Assembly (NCBI RefSeq): GCF_009909145.1
Contig: NZ_JAAAPJ010000006.1
Coordinates: 124,001 to 188,000, forward strand
Reading direction: 5' to 3'
Origin: Corallococcus silvisoli
Lineage (GTDB): Bacteria > Myxococcota > Myxococcia > Myxococcales > Myxococcaceae
Length of the DNA stretch: 64,000 nucleotides
A program made the position numbers and the translations under genes. The notes beneath the pieces were generated by a model. It was not told the origin of the DNA and made no database searches. It worked only from the letters and a program-made list of their open reading frames with translations. Below are positions 25,424-34,191 of this stretch, piece by piece. Position 1 is the stretch's first letter. Each line of letters begins with the position of its first letter.

Positions 25424-26323
25424 ATGCTTCGTAGCGTCGCGCAGCGCGGTGGCCGTGTCGCGGTGGTCCTTGGCACGCTGATGTCCCTGGCGGGTTGCAG
25501 CAGCAGCGCTCCGGCTCCGGAGCAGCAGCCGCCGGCGGAAGACACCGCGCCCACCCAGCAGTCGCTGCCGCACCGGGGCTGCGCCACCGTCGAGCCATCC
25601 GCCGACGAGAAGCTGGAGATTGAGGCGGCGCTGGCCCACCGCGTGATGGCCAAGCGCGCGGTCCACTCCGTGAACGTGCCGGTCTACTTCCACGTCATCA
25701 ACAAGGGCGCGGGCCTGGCCAACGGCGACATCCCGGACTCGCAGATCACCGCGCAGATGGACGTGCTGAACGCGGCGTACGCGAACACGCCGTTCTACTT
25801 CACGCTGGCGGGCACGGACCGGACCACGAACGCCGCCGCGTTCGACCTGGGCGAGGGCACCCAGGCGGAGAAGAAGATGAAGCGGCAGCTGCGTCAGGGA
25901 GGGCCGGAGGCGCTGAACATCTACACGGCCAACCTCCAGGACGGCCTGCTGGGCTGGGCGACCTTCCCCTCCAGCTACGCCAACAAGCCGAGGCTGGACG
26001 GCGTGGTCATGCTCTACACCAGCCTCCCCGGCGGCACCGCGGCCCCCTACAACGAGGGCGACACGGCCACGCACGAGGTCGGCCACTGGCTGGGCCTGTA
26101 CCACACGTTCCAGGGCGGCTGCTCCGCCAAGGGTGACTCCGTCAGCGACACGCCCCCGGAGAAGTCGCCCGCGTTCGGCTGCCCCGTGGGCCGCGACACC
26201 TGCGCGGGTGGCGGCGTGGACCCCATCTACAACTTCATGGACTACACGGACGACAGCTGCATGAACGAGTTCACGCCGGGCCAGGTCGCCCTCGCGGACA
26301 GCCTGACGGCGCTGTACCGCTAG
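25424..26323 (+). CDS. M43-type zinc metalloprotease lipoprotein, copy 2
   Basis: A 299-residue paralogue of the preceding protein with the same lipobox, linker and catalytic motif (H217[10 protein letters not shown]227; [12 protein letters not shown]). The ATG at 25424 is chosen because it aligns exactly with copy 1 and has GGAG 8 bases upstream; an ATG at 25370 lies upstream of the candidate promoter elements. The first 116 coding bases are identical to copy 1, including silent positions, whereas the rest differs at many sites. It has its own promoter-like region and terminator, so it is probably expressed independently. Confidence 0.92.
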   Translation: MLRSVAQRGGRVAVVLGTLMSLAGCSSSAPAPEQQPPAEDTAPTQQSLPHRGCATVEPSADEKLEIEAALAHRVMAKRAVHSVNVPVYFHVINKGAGLANGDIPDSQITAQMDVLNAAYANTPFYFTLAGTDRTTNAAAFDLGEGTQAEKKMKRQLRQGGPEALNIYTANLQDGLLGWATFPSSYANKPRLDGVVMLYTSLPGGTAAPYNEGDTATHEVGHWLGLYHTFQGGCSAKGDSVSDTPPEKSPAFGCPVGRDTCAGGGVDPIYNFMDYTDDSCMNEFTPGQVALADSLTALYR

Positions 26324-26346
26324 GCTCGTTCGTCCTGGCTGCTTCC

Positions 26347-26398
26347 GACGCCGGAGTCTCCCCGCGCCATGCGGGGGGCTCCGGCGTCTTCGTTTCCT
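26347..26398 (+). terminator. Terminator after metalloprotease copy 2
   Basis: A 10-bp stem GACGCCGGAG/CTCCGGCGTC with an inner CCCCGC/GCGGGG stem is followed by a T/C-rich tail. It is closely related in sequence to the terminator of copy 1, consistent with duplication of the whole unit. Confidence 0.75.
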
Positions 26399-26507
26399 TC
26401 GCCTGGGGAGTCTGGCGCCAGCCGGGCGTGGACAAGCAGGGCCCGCGCTGGCCACAGTGGGGGACCCCCTCCGCTGCCCGGAGGGGGCTCCAGGAGGATG
26501 TGGCGCC

Positions 26508-27668
26508 GTGAGAGACCTGTTGATGATTCCCGGGCCGGTGGACGTGGACGCGGAGGTGCTGCAGGCGCTGTCCGCGCCGGTGCCGGGGCACCTGGACGCG
26601 GGCTTCATCGCCACCTTCGGCCGGGCCCTGAAGCGCCTGCGGGAGGTGTCACTGGCCCCCGGCGCGCAGCCCTTCGTCGTCTCCGGCAGCGGCACCCTGG
26701 CCATGGAGCTCGCCGTGGCCAACCTCATCGAGCCCGGCGACGCCGCGCTGGTGGTGAACACCGGCTACTTCAGCGACCGCATGGCCCACATCCTGGAGCG
26801 CCACGGCGCGAAGGTGACGCACGTGCGCGCGCCCCCGGGTGGCGCTCCGGACGCGGCCCAGGTGGACGCGGAGCTGCGCAAGGCCCGCTTCAATCTGATG
26901 ACCGTCACCCACGTGGACACGTCCACCGCGGTCCTGGCCCCCGTGGAGTCATTGGTGAAGGCCGCGCGCGAGCACGACGTCCTCGCCGTGGTGGACGGCG
27001 TGTGCGCCACCGCCGGCGAGGCCTTCCACCAGGACGCGTGGGGCGCGGACGTGTACCTCACCGCCAGCCAGAAGGCGGTGGGCGTGCCGCCGGGCCTGGC
27101 GCTCCTCACGGTGAGCCCCCGCGCGCTGGACGCGTGGCGGCGGCGCAAGGCGCCCGTGGCCAGCGTGTACTCGGACTGGGCGGAGTGGCTGCCGGTGATG
27201 GAGGCCTACGAGGCCGGCAAGCCCGCCTACTTCGCCACGCCGCCCACGTCGCTGGTGTGCGCGCTGGACGTGAGCCTGGGGCAGATCCTCGCGGAGGGCA
27301 TGGAGGCCCGCTTCGAGCGCCACCGCCGCATGGCCCGCGCCTTCCGCGCCGCCTGGAGCGCGCTGGGCCTGCGCCTGGTGCCCACCTCCGAAGCCCTGGC
27401 CGCCAACACCCTGAGCGCCGTGTACTACCCGGACGGCGTGGACGCGTCGCTCGTGGGCCGCGTGAAGGCCCAGGGGGTGGCCATCGCCGGCGGCCTCCAC
27501 CCCGAGCTGAAGACGCGCTACTTCCGCGTGGGCCACATGAACCGCGTCTCCGCCGCGGACGTGCTCGTCACCGTGGGCGCCATCGAAAGGGCCCTGCGCG
27601 CCTCCGGCCACCGCGCCAGCGCCTCCGGCACGGGCGTCTCCGCCGCCCAGGCCGCCCTCTCCGACTGA
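26508..27668 (+). CDS. Class V aminotransferase (alanine-glyoxylate/serine-pyruvate type)
   Basis: A 386-residue PLP enzyme of fold type I. The N-terminal LLMIPGPVDVDAEVLQALSA is typical of alanine-glyoxylate/serine-glyoxylate aminotransferases. Other landmarks are SGSGTLAMELAVANL, the cofactor-binding Asp163 (AVVDGVCATAG) and Schiff-base Lys189 (YLTASQKAVGVPPG). Start GTG 26508 is chosen because AGGAGG lies 10 bases upstream; an ATG at 26457 would add an unrelated head. The exact substrate pair cannot be fixed from sequence. The C terminus has about 20 extra Ala/Ser-rich residues. Confidence 0.9.
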   Translation: MRDLLMIPGPVDVDAEVLQALSAPVPGHLDAGFIATFGRALKRLREVSLAPGAQPFVVSGSGTLAMELAVANLIEPGDAALVVNTGYFSDRMAHILERHGAKVTHVRAPPGGAPDAAQVDAELRKARFNLMTVTHVDTSTAVLAPVESLVKAAREHDVLAVVDGVCATAGEAFHQDAWGADVYLTASQKAVGVPPGLALLTVSPRALDAWRRRKAPVASVYSDWAEWLPVMEAYEAGKPAYFATPPTSLVCALDVSLGQILAEGMEARFERHRRMARAFRAAWSALGLRLVPTSEALAANTLSAVYYPDGVDASLVGRVKAQGVAIAGGLHPELKTRYFRVGHMNRVSAADVLVTVGAIERALRASGHRASASGTGVSAAQAALSD

Positions 27669-27922
27669 CGCCTTTCACCCACTCACTTTCTCGTGATTCG
27701 AGAATTCTTCTGTCCCCACATTAGATTTGTGTACGTTCCCAGATAATTTCAGGTACTTCTGGGCTTACTTGAATTTCTTGTAGGTGCGGTAGAAATATGT
27801 GAATGGGCTGCACGGTGTGGGCGGGGCGAGTGCCCCGGCACCTGTGAGGGGGAAGGCCGCGCTGGCGGAAAGGACCCGAAGTCGGGGGGGGCCGGTTCCA
27901 GCGCTAGAAGGAGGAGGTCGGA
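27669..27922 (+). promoter_or_regulatory. AT-rich upstream region of the DUF2378 gene
   Basis: 254 bases without a gene, with a markedly AT-rich core (about 27675-27800) in an otherwise GC-rich window. It contains small dyads such as CTCGTGATTCGAG and GAATTC. It probably holds the promoter and regulator sites for the DUF2378 gene. A plain GAAGGAGGAGG ribosome binding site lies just before 27923. Confidence 0.5.
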
Positions 27923-28552
27923 ATGGATCGCGGACCGGTCGTGGGTTCGACGCGGGTTGCGGGTGGTGCGGATGAGAGCGCGGCGTGGCACTTGCGGGAG
28001 CGGTGCCTGGCCGCCACGCCAGAGGATGGCGCTCGGGGGATGTTCTTCCAGGGAGTGGTGGGCGTGGTGGGCTTTCTCCAGGGAGAAGCGGCGGGGGCGC
28101 GCTGTCTGGAGGCGTCCGGCCTGGAGAACCTGAACGCCGCGGAGCTGTACCCGGTGACGCGCTTCCTGGCGATGGCGTCGGAGGCCACGCGGCTGCTGCG
28201 CCCGCAGCTGGGCGACTGGGCGCAGTCGCTGCGCTACATCGGGACGCAGGCCACGGTGGACTTCCTGGCCTCCATGTTCGGCCGGGAGCTGATGCAGGCG
28301 GCCCGCCGCAACCCGCGGCTGCTCCTGCAGCACCTGGCGGACGGCTACCGCACGGCGGTGAGCTACGGTGATCGCAGCGTGCTCTGGACGGGGGACCACA
28401 GCGCGCGCTTCGTGATGCGCCGGGACTTCATGCCCGCGCCCTACCACGAGGGCGTCCTGGTGGGCGCGCTGGAAGCCGTGGGCGCCACGGACATCCAGGT
28501 GCACGGGCGGCAGCTGTCCCTGCTCGACACCGAATACGACGTTTCCTGGTAG
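27923..28552 (+). CDS. DUF2378 family protein (myxobacterial paralogue family)
   Basis: A 209-residue soluble protein of the DUF2378/TIGR02265 family, which is expanded in and essentially restricted to myxobacteria. Typical features are the early RGMFFQGVVGVVGFL, the middle YPVTRFLAMASEATRLLRP and the C-terminal strand-rich part ending near DTEYDVSW. Members are about 180-210 residues long and their function is unknown. It stands alone with an AT-rich leader and a hairpin at its end, so it is probably monocistronic. Confidence 0.85.
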   Translation: MDRGPVVGSTRVAGGADESAAWHLRERCLAATPEDGARGMFFQGVVGVVGFLQGEAAGARCLEASGLENLNAAELYPVTRFLAMASEATRLLRPQLGDWAQSLRYIGTQATVDFLASMFGRELMQAARRNPRLLLQHLADGYRTAVSYGDRSVLWTGDHSARFVMRRDFMPAPYHEGVLVGALEAVGATDIQVHGRQLSLLDTEYDVSW

Positions 28553-28560
28553 TTCTGGCT

Positions 28561-28583
28561 CACCCCACCTGAAGCGTGGGGTG
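28561..28583 (+). terminator. Hairpin after DUF2378 gene
   Basis: CACCCCAC/GTGGGGTG 8-bp stem with a 7-base loop, 8 bases after the stop. No T run follows. Confidence 0.45.
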
Positions 28584-28840
28584 GGCCGCGGGACGTTCAC
28601 CAGCCAGCGCTCGGTGATGAACGTCCACCATTTCTCCCGCTGGCGTGACAGGCAGGGCCACTAGCATGCGCGCAACAGGCCCACCGCCGGAAGGACGCAC
28701 CGTCCGGCCCACCCCAGGGGAGGAGTCACGCGAATGGATGCGGCACAAGGCTCCCGGCCCGTGGGGCGGTGGGCCCCGGGTTGGAGCCGGAGCGCCCCGC
28801 GAGGCCCTGTCCCACCCCGGGTGACGGCTGGAGCGTGGGC

Positions 28841-30469
28841 ATGACGCCCATCCGGCTGTTGCTGGTGGAGGACAGCGCCAACGACGCGGCGCTGGTGACG
28901 GCGGAGCTGGAGCTTGCGGGCTATCTGCCGACGGCCCGGCGCGTGGAGACGCTCGACGGGCTGCGCGCGGCGCTGGCCACGGAGCCGTGGGACCTGGTGC
29001 TGTGCGACTACCGGCTGCCGCGCTTCACCGCGCTGGAGGCGCTGGGGGAGCTCCGCGCGCGGGAGCGGGACGTGCCGCTCATCGTCTTGTCCAGCCAGCT
29101 GAGCGAGGAGCAGGCCGTCACGCTGATGAAGGCGGGCGCGCGCGACTGCTTCTCCAAGGACCGGCTGGCCCGGCTGGGCCCGGCGGTGGCGCGCGAGCTG
29201 GAGGAGACGCGGGTGCGGCGCGAGCGCGCCCGCGCGGAGGAGGACCGCGACATCCTGGCGAAGGCCAGCGAGCTGCTCACCGCGTCCCTGGAGCAGGAGG
29301 CGCGCCTGGACCAGCTGGTGCAACTGGTGGTGCCCCGGGTGGCGGACTGGAGCGCCTTCTTCCTCCAGGACGCGGGCCGGGGGGCGCTCCGGCTGGTGGC
29401 GCTGGCGCACCCGGACCTGGAGCGGCGCGCGCAGGCGTGGAGGCTGGACCAGCGCTTCCCCTTGGATCCGCGGGCCGCCGCGGGCCCGTCCTGGGTCGTG
29501 CGCACCGGCCAGCCGGAGTTCGTGCCGGACGTGCGCGAGCGCCCCGAACCCATCACCCAGGACCCGGCGCACCAGCGCGCCATCGACGGGTTCGGGCTGC
29601 GCTCGGTGGTGAACGTGCCCCTGCCTGGCCGCGAGGGCGTGCTGGGCGTGCTGTCCGTGGGCACGCTGGGGGAGCGCACGCTGGGGCCGGTGGACCTGGC
29701 GCTGGCGCAGGAGCTGGCGCGCAGGACGGGGCTGGTCCTGGAGAACGCCCGGCTCTTCCAGGAGGCGCGCGAAGCGGTGCGCCTGCGCGACGAGTTCCTC
29801 ACCGTGGCCGCGCACGAGCTGCGCACGCCGCTCACCACGCTGAGGCTCCAGCTGGGCACGCTGCTCCAGCGCTCGGACGCGCACCACCTGGAGCCGGACG
29901 TGGTGACGCGCCTGGAGCGCAGCGTGCGGCAGGTGCGCCGGCTGGGCACGCTGGTGGAGGGCCTGCTGGACGTGTCGCAGCTGTCGAGCGGCGAGCTGTC
30001 GCTGATGCCGGAGCGCTTCGACCTGGAGGAGCTGGTGGCGGAGGTGCTGGAGCGCCACCAGGCGGAGGCCCGGGCGGCCGGCTGCGAGCTGCGCCAGTCC
30101 GCGCGCCGCGGGCTCTGGGGGACATGGGACCGGCTGCGGGTGGACCAGGCGGTGGGGGCGTTGATATCCAACGCGCTCAAGTTCGGTCCGGGCCGGCCGG
30201 TGGAGGTGGACGTGGGGCGGGAAGGGGGCTTCGCGCGCATCCAGGTGCGCGACCGGGGCATCGGCGTGCCCGTGGATCAGGTCGAGCGCATCTTCGAGCG
30301 CTTCGGCCGCGCCGTCAGTTCGCATTCGTATGGAGGCCTGGGCCTGGGCCTGTACCTGGCGCGCCGCGCGGCGGAAGCGCACGGCGGCCGGGCCTGGGCG
30401 GAGCCGGGGACCGCAGAGGGCGCGCGCTTCACGCTGGAGCTGCCGCTGGAGAAGGAGACGCGCGAGTGA
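28841..30469 (+). CDS. Sensor histidine kinase, REC-GAF-HisKA-HATPase
   Basis: A 542-residue soluble kinase. The N-terminal receiver has Asp56 (LVLCDYRLP). A GAF-like domain spans about 145-305 (GLRSVVNVPLPGREGVLGVL). HisKA has His325 (TVAAHELRTPLTT), and the HATPase shows DQAVGALISNALKFG, DRGIGVP and GGLGLGLYLA. The ATG at 28841 has GGAG upstream, and the longer frame start adds only low-complexity residues. It overlaps the receiver gene as GTGA. Input is probably a phosphorylated receiver plus a small ligand or redox signal on GAF. Confidence 0.92.
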   Translation: MTPIRLLLVEDSANDAALVTAELELAGYLPTARRVETLDGLRAALATEPWDLVLCDYRLPRFTALEALGELRARERDVPLIVLSSQLSEEQAVTLMKAGARDCFSKDRLARLGPAVARELEETRVRRERARAEEDRDILAKASELLTASLEQEARLDQLVQLVVPRVADWSAFFLQDAGRGALRLVALAHPDLERRAQAWRLDQRFPLDPRAAAGPSWVVRTGQPEFVPDVRERPEPITQDPAHQRAIDGFGLRSVVNVPLPGREGVLGVLSVGTLGERTLGPVDLALAQELARRTGLVLENARLFQEAREAVRLRDEFLTVAAHELRTPLTTLRLQLGTLLQRSDAHHLEPDVVTRLERSVRQVRRLGTLVEGLLDVSQLSSGELSLMPERFDLEELVAEVLERHQAEARAAGCELRQSARRGLWGTWDRLRVDQAVGALISNALKFGPGRPVEVDVGREGGFARIQVRDRGIGVPVDQVERIFERFGRAVSSHSYGGLGLGLYLARRAAEAHGGRAWAEPGTAEGARFTLELPLEKETRE

Positions 30470-30843
30470 GCCGGCCGCTGTTGGTGGTGGATGACGACAC
30501 GGACCTGCGGGAGGCGCTGGAGGAGGTCCTGCGCGACGCGGGCTACACCGTGCTGGGGGCGAGCAACGGCCTGCAGGCGCTGGAGGTGCTGCGGCGGCAG
30601 GAGCCGGCCCCCGCGCTGGTGCTGCTGGACATGATGATGCCGGTGATGGACGGCGCGACCTTCGGCCGCCAGATGCGGGAGGTGGACGGGTGGCGCGACA
30701 TCCCGGTGCTCGTCTTCTCCGCGTCCGCCAACGCCCGCCAGGTGGCCGAGGAGATGGGCGCCTGCGGCTACCTGCGCAAGCCCGTGGACGTGGACACGCT
30801 GCTCAAGGCGGTGGCGGCCAACAAGGCGCCTGAAGCCTCCTGA
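30466..30843 (+). CDS. Single-domain response regulator
   Basis: A 125-residue CheY-like receiver: acidic pocket LLVVDDDTD, phospho-acceptor Asp55 (LVLLDMMMPVMDG), switch Ser in VLVFSASAN and Lys in YLRKPVD. It has no output domain. Start GTG 30466 overlaps the kinase stop, so the pair is translated together and the kinase is its likely phosphodonor. Confidence 0.93.
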   Translation: MSRPLLVVDDDTDLREALEEVLRDAGYTVLGASNGLQALEVLRRQEPAPALVLLDMMMPVMDGATFGRQMREVDGWRDIPVLVFSASANARQVAEEMGACGYLRKPVDVDTLLKAVAANKAPEAS

Positions 30844-30887
30844 GCCTGGCCGGGTGTCCTCGGGCGGCGGCTCACCGCGCACGCGCG

Positions 30888-30915
30888 TTGACGCTGCGCG
30901 CGAGGGGCTGATAAG
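30888..30915 (+). promoter_or_regulatory. Candidate promoter of antiporter gene
   Basis: TTGACG (30888-30893), a 16-base spacer and GATAAG (30910-30915), 35 bases before the ATG at 30951. Confidence 0.45.
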
Positions 30916-30950
30916 CGACTCCTTAACAGCTTTCCAGCGAGGCCCGTCCG

Positions 30951-33110
30951 ATGAACACCCACATGCTCGCCCAGCTCCTGGTCCAACTCATCGTCATCAT
31001 CGGCGTGTCCCGGTTGATTGGCCGGGGGGCGCGGTGGTTGGGCCAACCCCTGGTCATCGCGGAGGTGGTGGCGGGCATCGCGCTGGGCCCGTCCCTGCTG
31101 GGGTGGTTGGCCCCGGACGCGATGCACTGGCTGTTCCCGGCGGACTCCATGCCGTTCCTGAAGATGCTGGCCGAGGTGGGGCTGGTGCTCTTCATGTTCC
31201 TCATCGGCCTGGAGCTGGACCCCAAGCTCTTGAAGGGGCGGGGCCACGCGTCGGTGGTCATCAGCCACTCGAGCATCATCGTGCCCTTCGGGCTGGGGGC
31301 GGTGGCGGGGGCGCTGTGGCTGTACCGGACGCTGTCGGACCCGTCCGTGCCGTTCTCGTCGTTCGTGCTGTTCATGGGCGTGTCCATGAGCATCACGGCC
31401 TTCCCGGTGCTGGCGCGCATCCTCACGGAGCGCGGGCTGCTCCAGTCGAAGCTGGGGGCCATCGCCATCGCGTGCGCGGCGGTGGACGACGTGACGGCGT
31501 GGTGTCTGCTGGCGTTCGTGGTGTCGCTGGTGCGCGCGTCGAACCTGGCGCAGGCGGGGCTCACCACGGTGTTCGCGCTGCTCTACATCGCGTTCATGCT
31601 GGTGCTGGTGCGGCCGTTCCTGGCCCGGCTGGGCGCGCGCGTGGCCAGCCGTGAGGGCCTGACGCAGAACGTGGTGGCGGGCACGCTGCTGCTGCTGCTC
31701 GCGTCCGCGTGGACCACGGAGCGCATCGGCATCCACGCGCTGTTCGGCGCGTTCCTCTTCGGCGCGGTGATTCCGAAGGAGGGCGGGCTGGCCGCGGCGC
31801 TGGTGGAGAAGCTGGAGGACGTGGCGGTGGTGCTGCTGTTGCCGGTGTTCTTCGCCTTCAGCGGCCTGCGCACGCAGGTGGGCCTGCTGGACAGCGTGCA
31901 GGCGTGGATGACGTGCGGGGCCATCATCCTGCTGGCGTGCCTGGGCAAGTTCGGCGGCAGCGCGGTGGCGGCGCGGGTGACGGGCCTGCGGTGGCGGGAG
32001 GCGGGCGCCATCGGCATCCTGATGAACACGCGCGGGCTGATGGAGCTCATCGTGCTCAACCTGGGCCTGGACCTGGGCGTCATCTCCCCCACGCTCTTCA
32101 CGATGATGGTCATCATGGCGCTGGTGACCACCTTCATCACCACGCCGCTGCTGCGCTGGATGTATCCGCCGGAGGAGCTGGCGCGCGACCAGGTGGCGCC
32201 GGCGCCGGACGTGGCGCTGGCCTCGGCGTCGTACACGGTGCTGCTGTGCGTGTCGCACGGGCAGGCCGGGCCGGGCATGGCGGTGCTGTCGCGCGCGCTG
32301 TCGGGCGAGCGCAACGAGGCGAACCTCTACGCGCTGCACCTCCTGTCGCCGGACCGGGTGCTGCGCACGCGCGGGGACGAGCCCGCGGACCTCACCGGCG
32401 GCGCGCTGGCGCCGCTGATGGGCCGGGCGGAGAAGCTGGGGCTGTCGGTGCGCACGCTGTCGTTCGTGTCGTCGGAGCCGGCGCGGGACATCTGCCGCAC
32501 GGCGCAGGCCAAGCGCGCGGACCTGGTGTTGCTGGGCTGGCACAAGCCGCTCTTCAGTCAGACGGTGCTGGGCGGCACGGTGCACGAGGTGATGCAGGAG
32601 GCCGGCGGCACGGTGGCGGTCCTGGTGGACCGGGGCCTGTCGCAGGTGCGGCGGGTGCTGGTGCCCTTCGTGGGCAGCCGGCACGACCGGGCGGCGCTGG
32701 GGCTGGCGCGGCGCCTGTTCAAGCAGGCGGGGGCGGAGGTGACGGTGCTGCACGTGACGTCGCCGGAGGGCGGCGGCGCGGGGCGGGCGCAGGTGGACGA
32801 GCTGTTCCCCTCCGAGGAGAGCGCCGCCGTGAAGTTCAAGGTGGTGCGGCACGCCTCTCCGGAAGAGGCGGCGCTGGAAGAGGCGAAGGCGGGGTACGAC
32901 CTCGTGGTGGTGGGCCTGGGGGCCGAATGGGGCCTGGAAGACCGGTTGTTTGGCGTGCAACGCGAGCGCATCGTGCGCGACGCGCCCGCGTCGCTGCTCC
33001 TCGTGAGGCATCCCGAGGGCTCGACGGTGCTGGCGGCGACTCCGGAGAAGGCCCAGGCGCCGCGGGGCGAGGCGTCGGACGTGACTCAGCCGCTCGGCGC
33101 GCGGAGCTGA
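30951..33110 (+). CDS. CPA2/Kef-type cation:proton antiporter with C-terminal Usp domains
   Basis: A 719-residue inner-membrane antiporter. About 12 hydrophobic segments fill residues 1-400, with the family landmarks VAEVVAGIALGPSLL-like, MFLIGLELDP, SITAFPVLARIL, CAAVDDVTAW (the ion-binding Asp) and MNTRGLMELIVLN. From about 420 to 700 there are two universal-stress-protein-like domains (VLLCVSHGQAGPGMAVL; VLVPFVGSRHDRAALGLA) in place of the TrkA-N/C domains of Kef proteins. It exchanges K+ or Na+ for protons; the ion is not determinable. The regulator gene starts 5 bases after its stop. Confidence 0.92.
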   Translation: MNTHMLAQLLVQLIVIIGVSRLIGRGARWLGQPLVIAEVVAGIALGPSLLGWLAPDAMHWLFPADSMPFLKMLAEVGLVLFMFLIGLELDPKLLKGRGHASVVISHSSIIVPFGLGAVAGALWLYRTLSDPSVPFSSFVLFMGVSMSITAFPVLARILTERGLLQSKLGAIAIACAAVDDVTAWCLLAFVVSLVRASNLAQAGLTTVFALLYIAFMLVLVRPFLARLGARVASREGLTQNVVAGTLLLLLASAWTTERIGIHALFGAFLFGAVIPKEGGLAAALVEKLEDVAVVLLLPVFFAFSGLRTQVGLLDSVQAWMTCGAIILLACLGKFGGSAVAARVTGLRWREAGAIGILMNTRGLMELIVLNLGLDLGVISPTLFTMMVIMALVTTFITTPLLRWMYPPEELARDQVAPAPDVALASASYTVLLCVSHGQAGPGMAVLSRALSGERNEANLYALHLLSPDRVLRTRGDEPADLTGGALAPLMGRAEKLGLSVRTLSFVSSEPARDICRTAQAKRADLVLLGWHKPLFSQTVLGGTVHEVMQEAGGTVAVLVDRGLSQVRRVLVPFVGSRHDRAALGLARRLFKQAGAEVTVLHVTSPEGGGAGRAQVDELFPSEESAAVKFKVVRHASPEEAALEEAKAGYDLVVVGLGAEWGLEDRLFGVQRERIVRDAPASLLLVRHPEGSTVLAATPEKAQAPRGEASDVTQPLGARS

Positions 33111-33115
33111 GCGCC

Positions 33116-33934
33116 GTGCACCTGGGAGCCACACTGCGCCTCTTGCGCGTCGACGCGGGCCTGTCCCTGCGCGACCTGGCGCGTCGCATTGGCGTGTCGA
33201 GCGCGTACCTGAGCCGGGTGGAGAACGGCGTGGACGCGCCGCCCACGCAGGAGCGGCTGACGGCCATCGCCCGGGAGCTGGACGTACCCCCGGCGCTGCT
33301 GATGGACGTGGCCAACCGGGTGAGCCCGTACGTCGCGGGCTACCTGGAGGACGTGCCCGCCGCGGGGACGCTGCTGTTGGACATCGCGCGACGGAAGCTC
33401 ACCGGCGCGCAGCTGGCGCGCGTGCGGGCCTTCCTGGACGCGGAGTTCCCCCTGCGCGAGGTGCGCGGCGACGAACCCGTGCCGCCCCTGGGACCGCTGC
33501 TGTGCGCGGAGCGGGTGGTGGTGCAGCTGAGTTGCGGGGACTACGAGGACGCGCTCGACGTGGCGGCTGGCCGGCTGGCGTCGGCGTTGCCAGGGGTGGA
33601 CGCGGCGGCGCTCGCGGAGGGCCTGCGGCAGCGCGAGGGCGAGGCCCCCTCCCAGGTGGGCAACGGCGTGGCGGTGCCTCACGCGTTCGTGGCCGGCGCG
33701 GCCCCGGTGGCGGCGCTGGTGACGCTGGCCCGGCCCCTGAAGGTGGACGCCCCGGACGGCCAGCCCCTGCGGCTGGTGGTGGCGCTGGTGGACGGCCACG
33801 TGGGCCGCGCCAGGCTGATGCGGCTGGCGCACGTGGCCCGGCTCGCGGGGCGCGGGCTGGCGGACCGGCTCCACGGCGCGGAGGAGCCCCAACGGGTGCT
33901 GGAGACGCTGGAGGAGCTGGAAGCGCTGCGCTGA
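33116..33934 (+). CDS. XRE-type regulator fused to PTS EIIA (type-2) domain
   Basis: A 272-residue fusion. An XRE helix-turn-helix spans about 4-60 (LSLRDLARRIGVSSAYLSRVEN). After a linker, a fructose/nitrogen-type PTS EIIA domain of about 130-272 contains His189 in NGVAVPHAF, matching the phospho-accepting PHA motif of EIIA-Fru/Ntr. This implies a DNA-binding or partner-binding activity switched by phosphate from PTS HPr/NPr. The GTG at 33116 lies 5 bases after the antiporter stop, so the two are co-transcribed. EIIA-Ntr controls K+ transport in other bacteria, which makes antiporter control plausible. The tandem repeat begins right after its stop. Confidence 0.85.
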   Translation: MHLGATLRLLRVDAGLSLRDLARRIGVSSAYLSRVENGVDAPPTQERLTAIARELDVPPALLMDVANRVSPYVAGYLEDVPAAGTLLLDIARRKLTGAQLARVRAFLDAEFPLREVRGDEPVPPLGPLLCAERVVVQLSCGDYEDALDVAAGRLASALPGVDAAALAEGLRQREGEAPSQVGNGVAVPHAFVAGAAPVAALVTLARPLKVDAPDGQPLRLVVALVDGHVGRARLMRLAHVARLAGRGLADRLHGAEEPQRVLETLEELEALR

Positions 33935-33935
33935 G

Positions 33936-34077
33936 ATGCTGGAAGAGCCTCGGCGCGAGTGCTGGAAGAGCCTCAGCGCAAGTGCTGGAGGCGCCTCGGC
34001 GCGCGAGAGCCGGAGGAGCCTCGGCGCGAGGGCCGGAGGAGCCTCGGAGCGCAAGTGCTGGAGGCGCCAGACGCGCC
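33936..34077. repeat. Degenerate 22-25 bp tandem repeat
   Basis: About six units of the form GTGCTGGAAGAGCCTCGGCG start 2 bases after the regulator stop. Units differ at several positions and in length, and then decay into a related GC-rich tail to about 34140. The unit resembles the last codons of the preceding gene (EEPQRVLETLEELEALR), suggesting expansion of the gene's own 3' end. Up to 34188 no gene is evident. Confidence 0.8.
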
Positions 34078-34191
34078 GCGCTGGGCGGCTGGAGGACCGC
34101 CCCAGCGGGTGCCCGAGCTCCTGGAGGATCCAGAAGCGCCGCGCCGGGCGGAACACAGGTCGCGCCCGGGCGGGAGTCAGGCGGTGGTGGC

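Noticed and set aside
24270..26398. Insertion element carrying the duplicated proteases
   Set aside because: No transposase, terminal inverted repeats or target duplication was found; the two units have related terminators, which fits simple tandem duplication.
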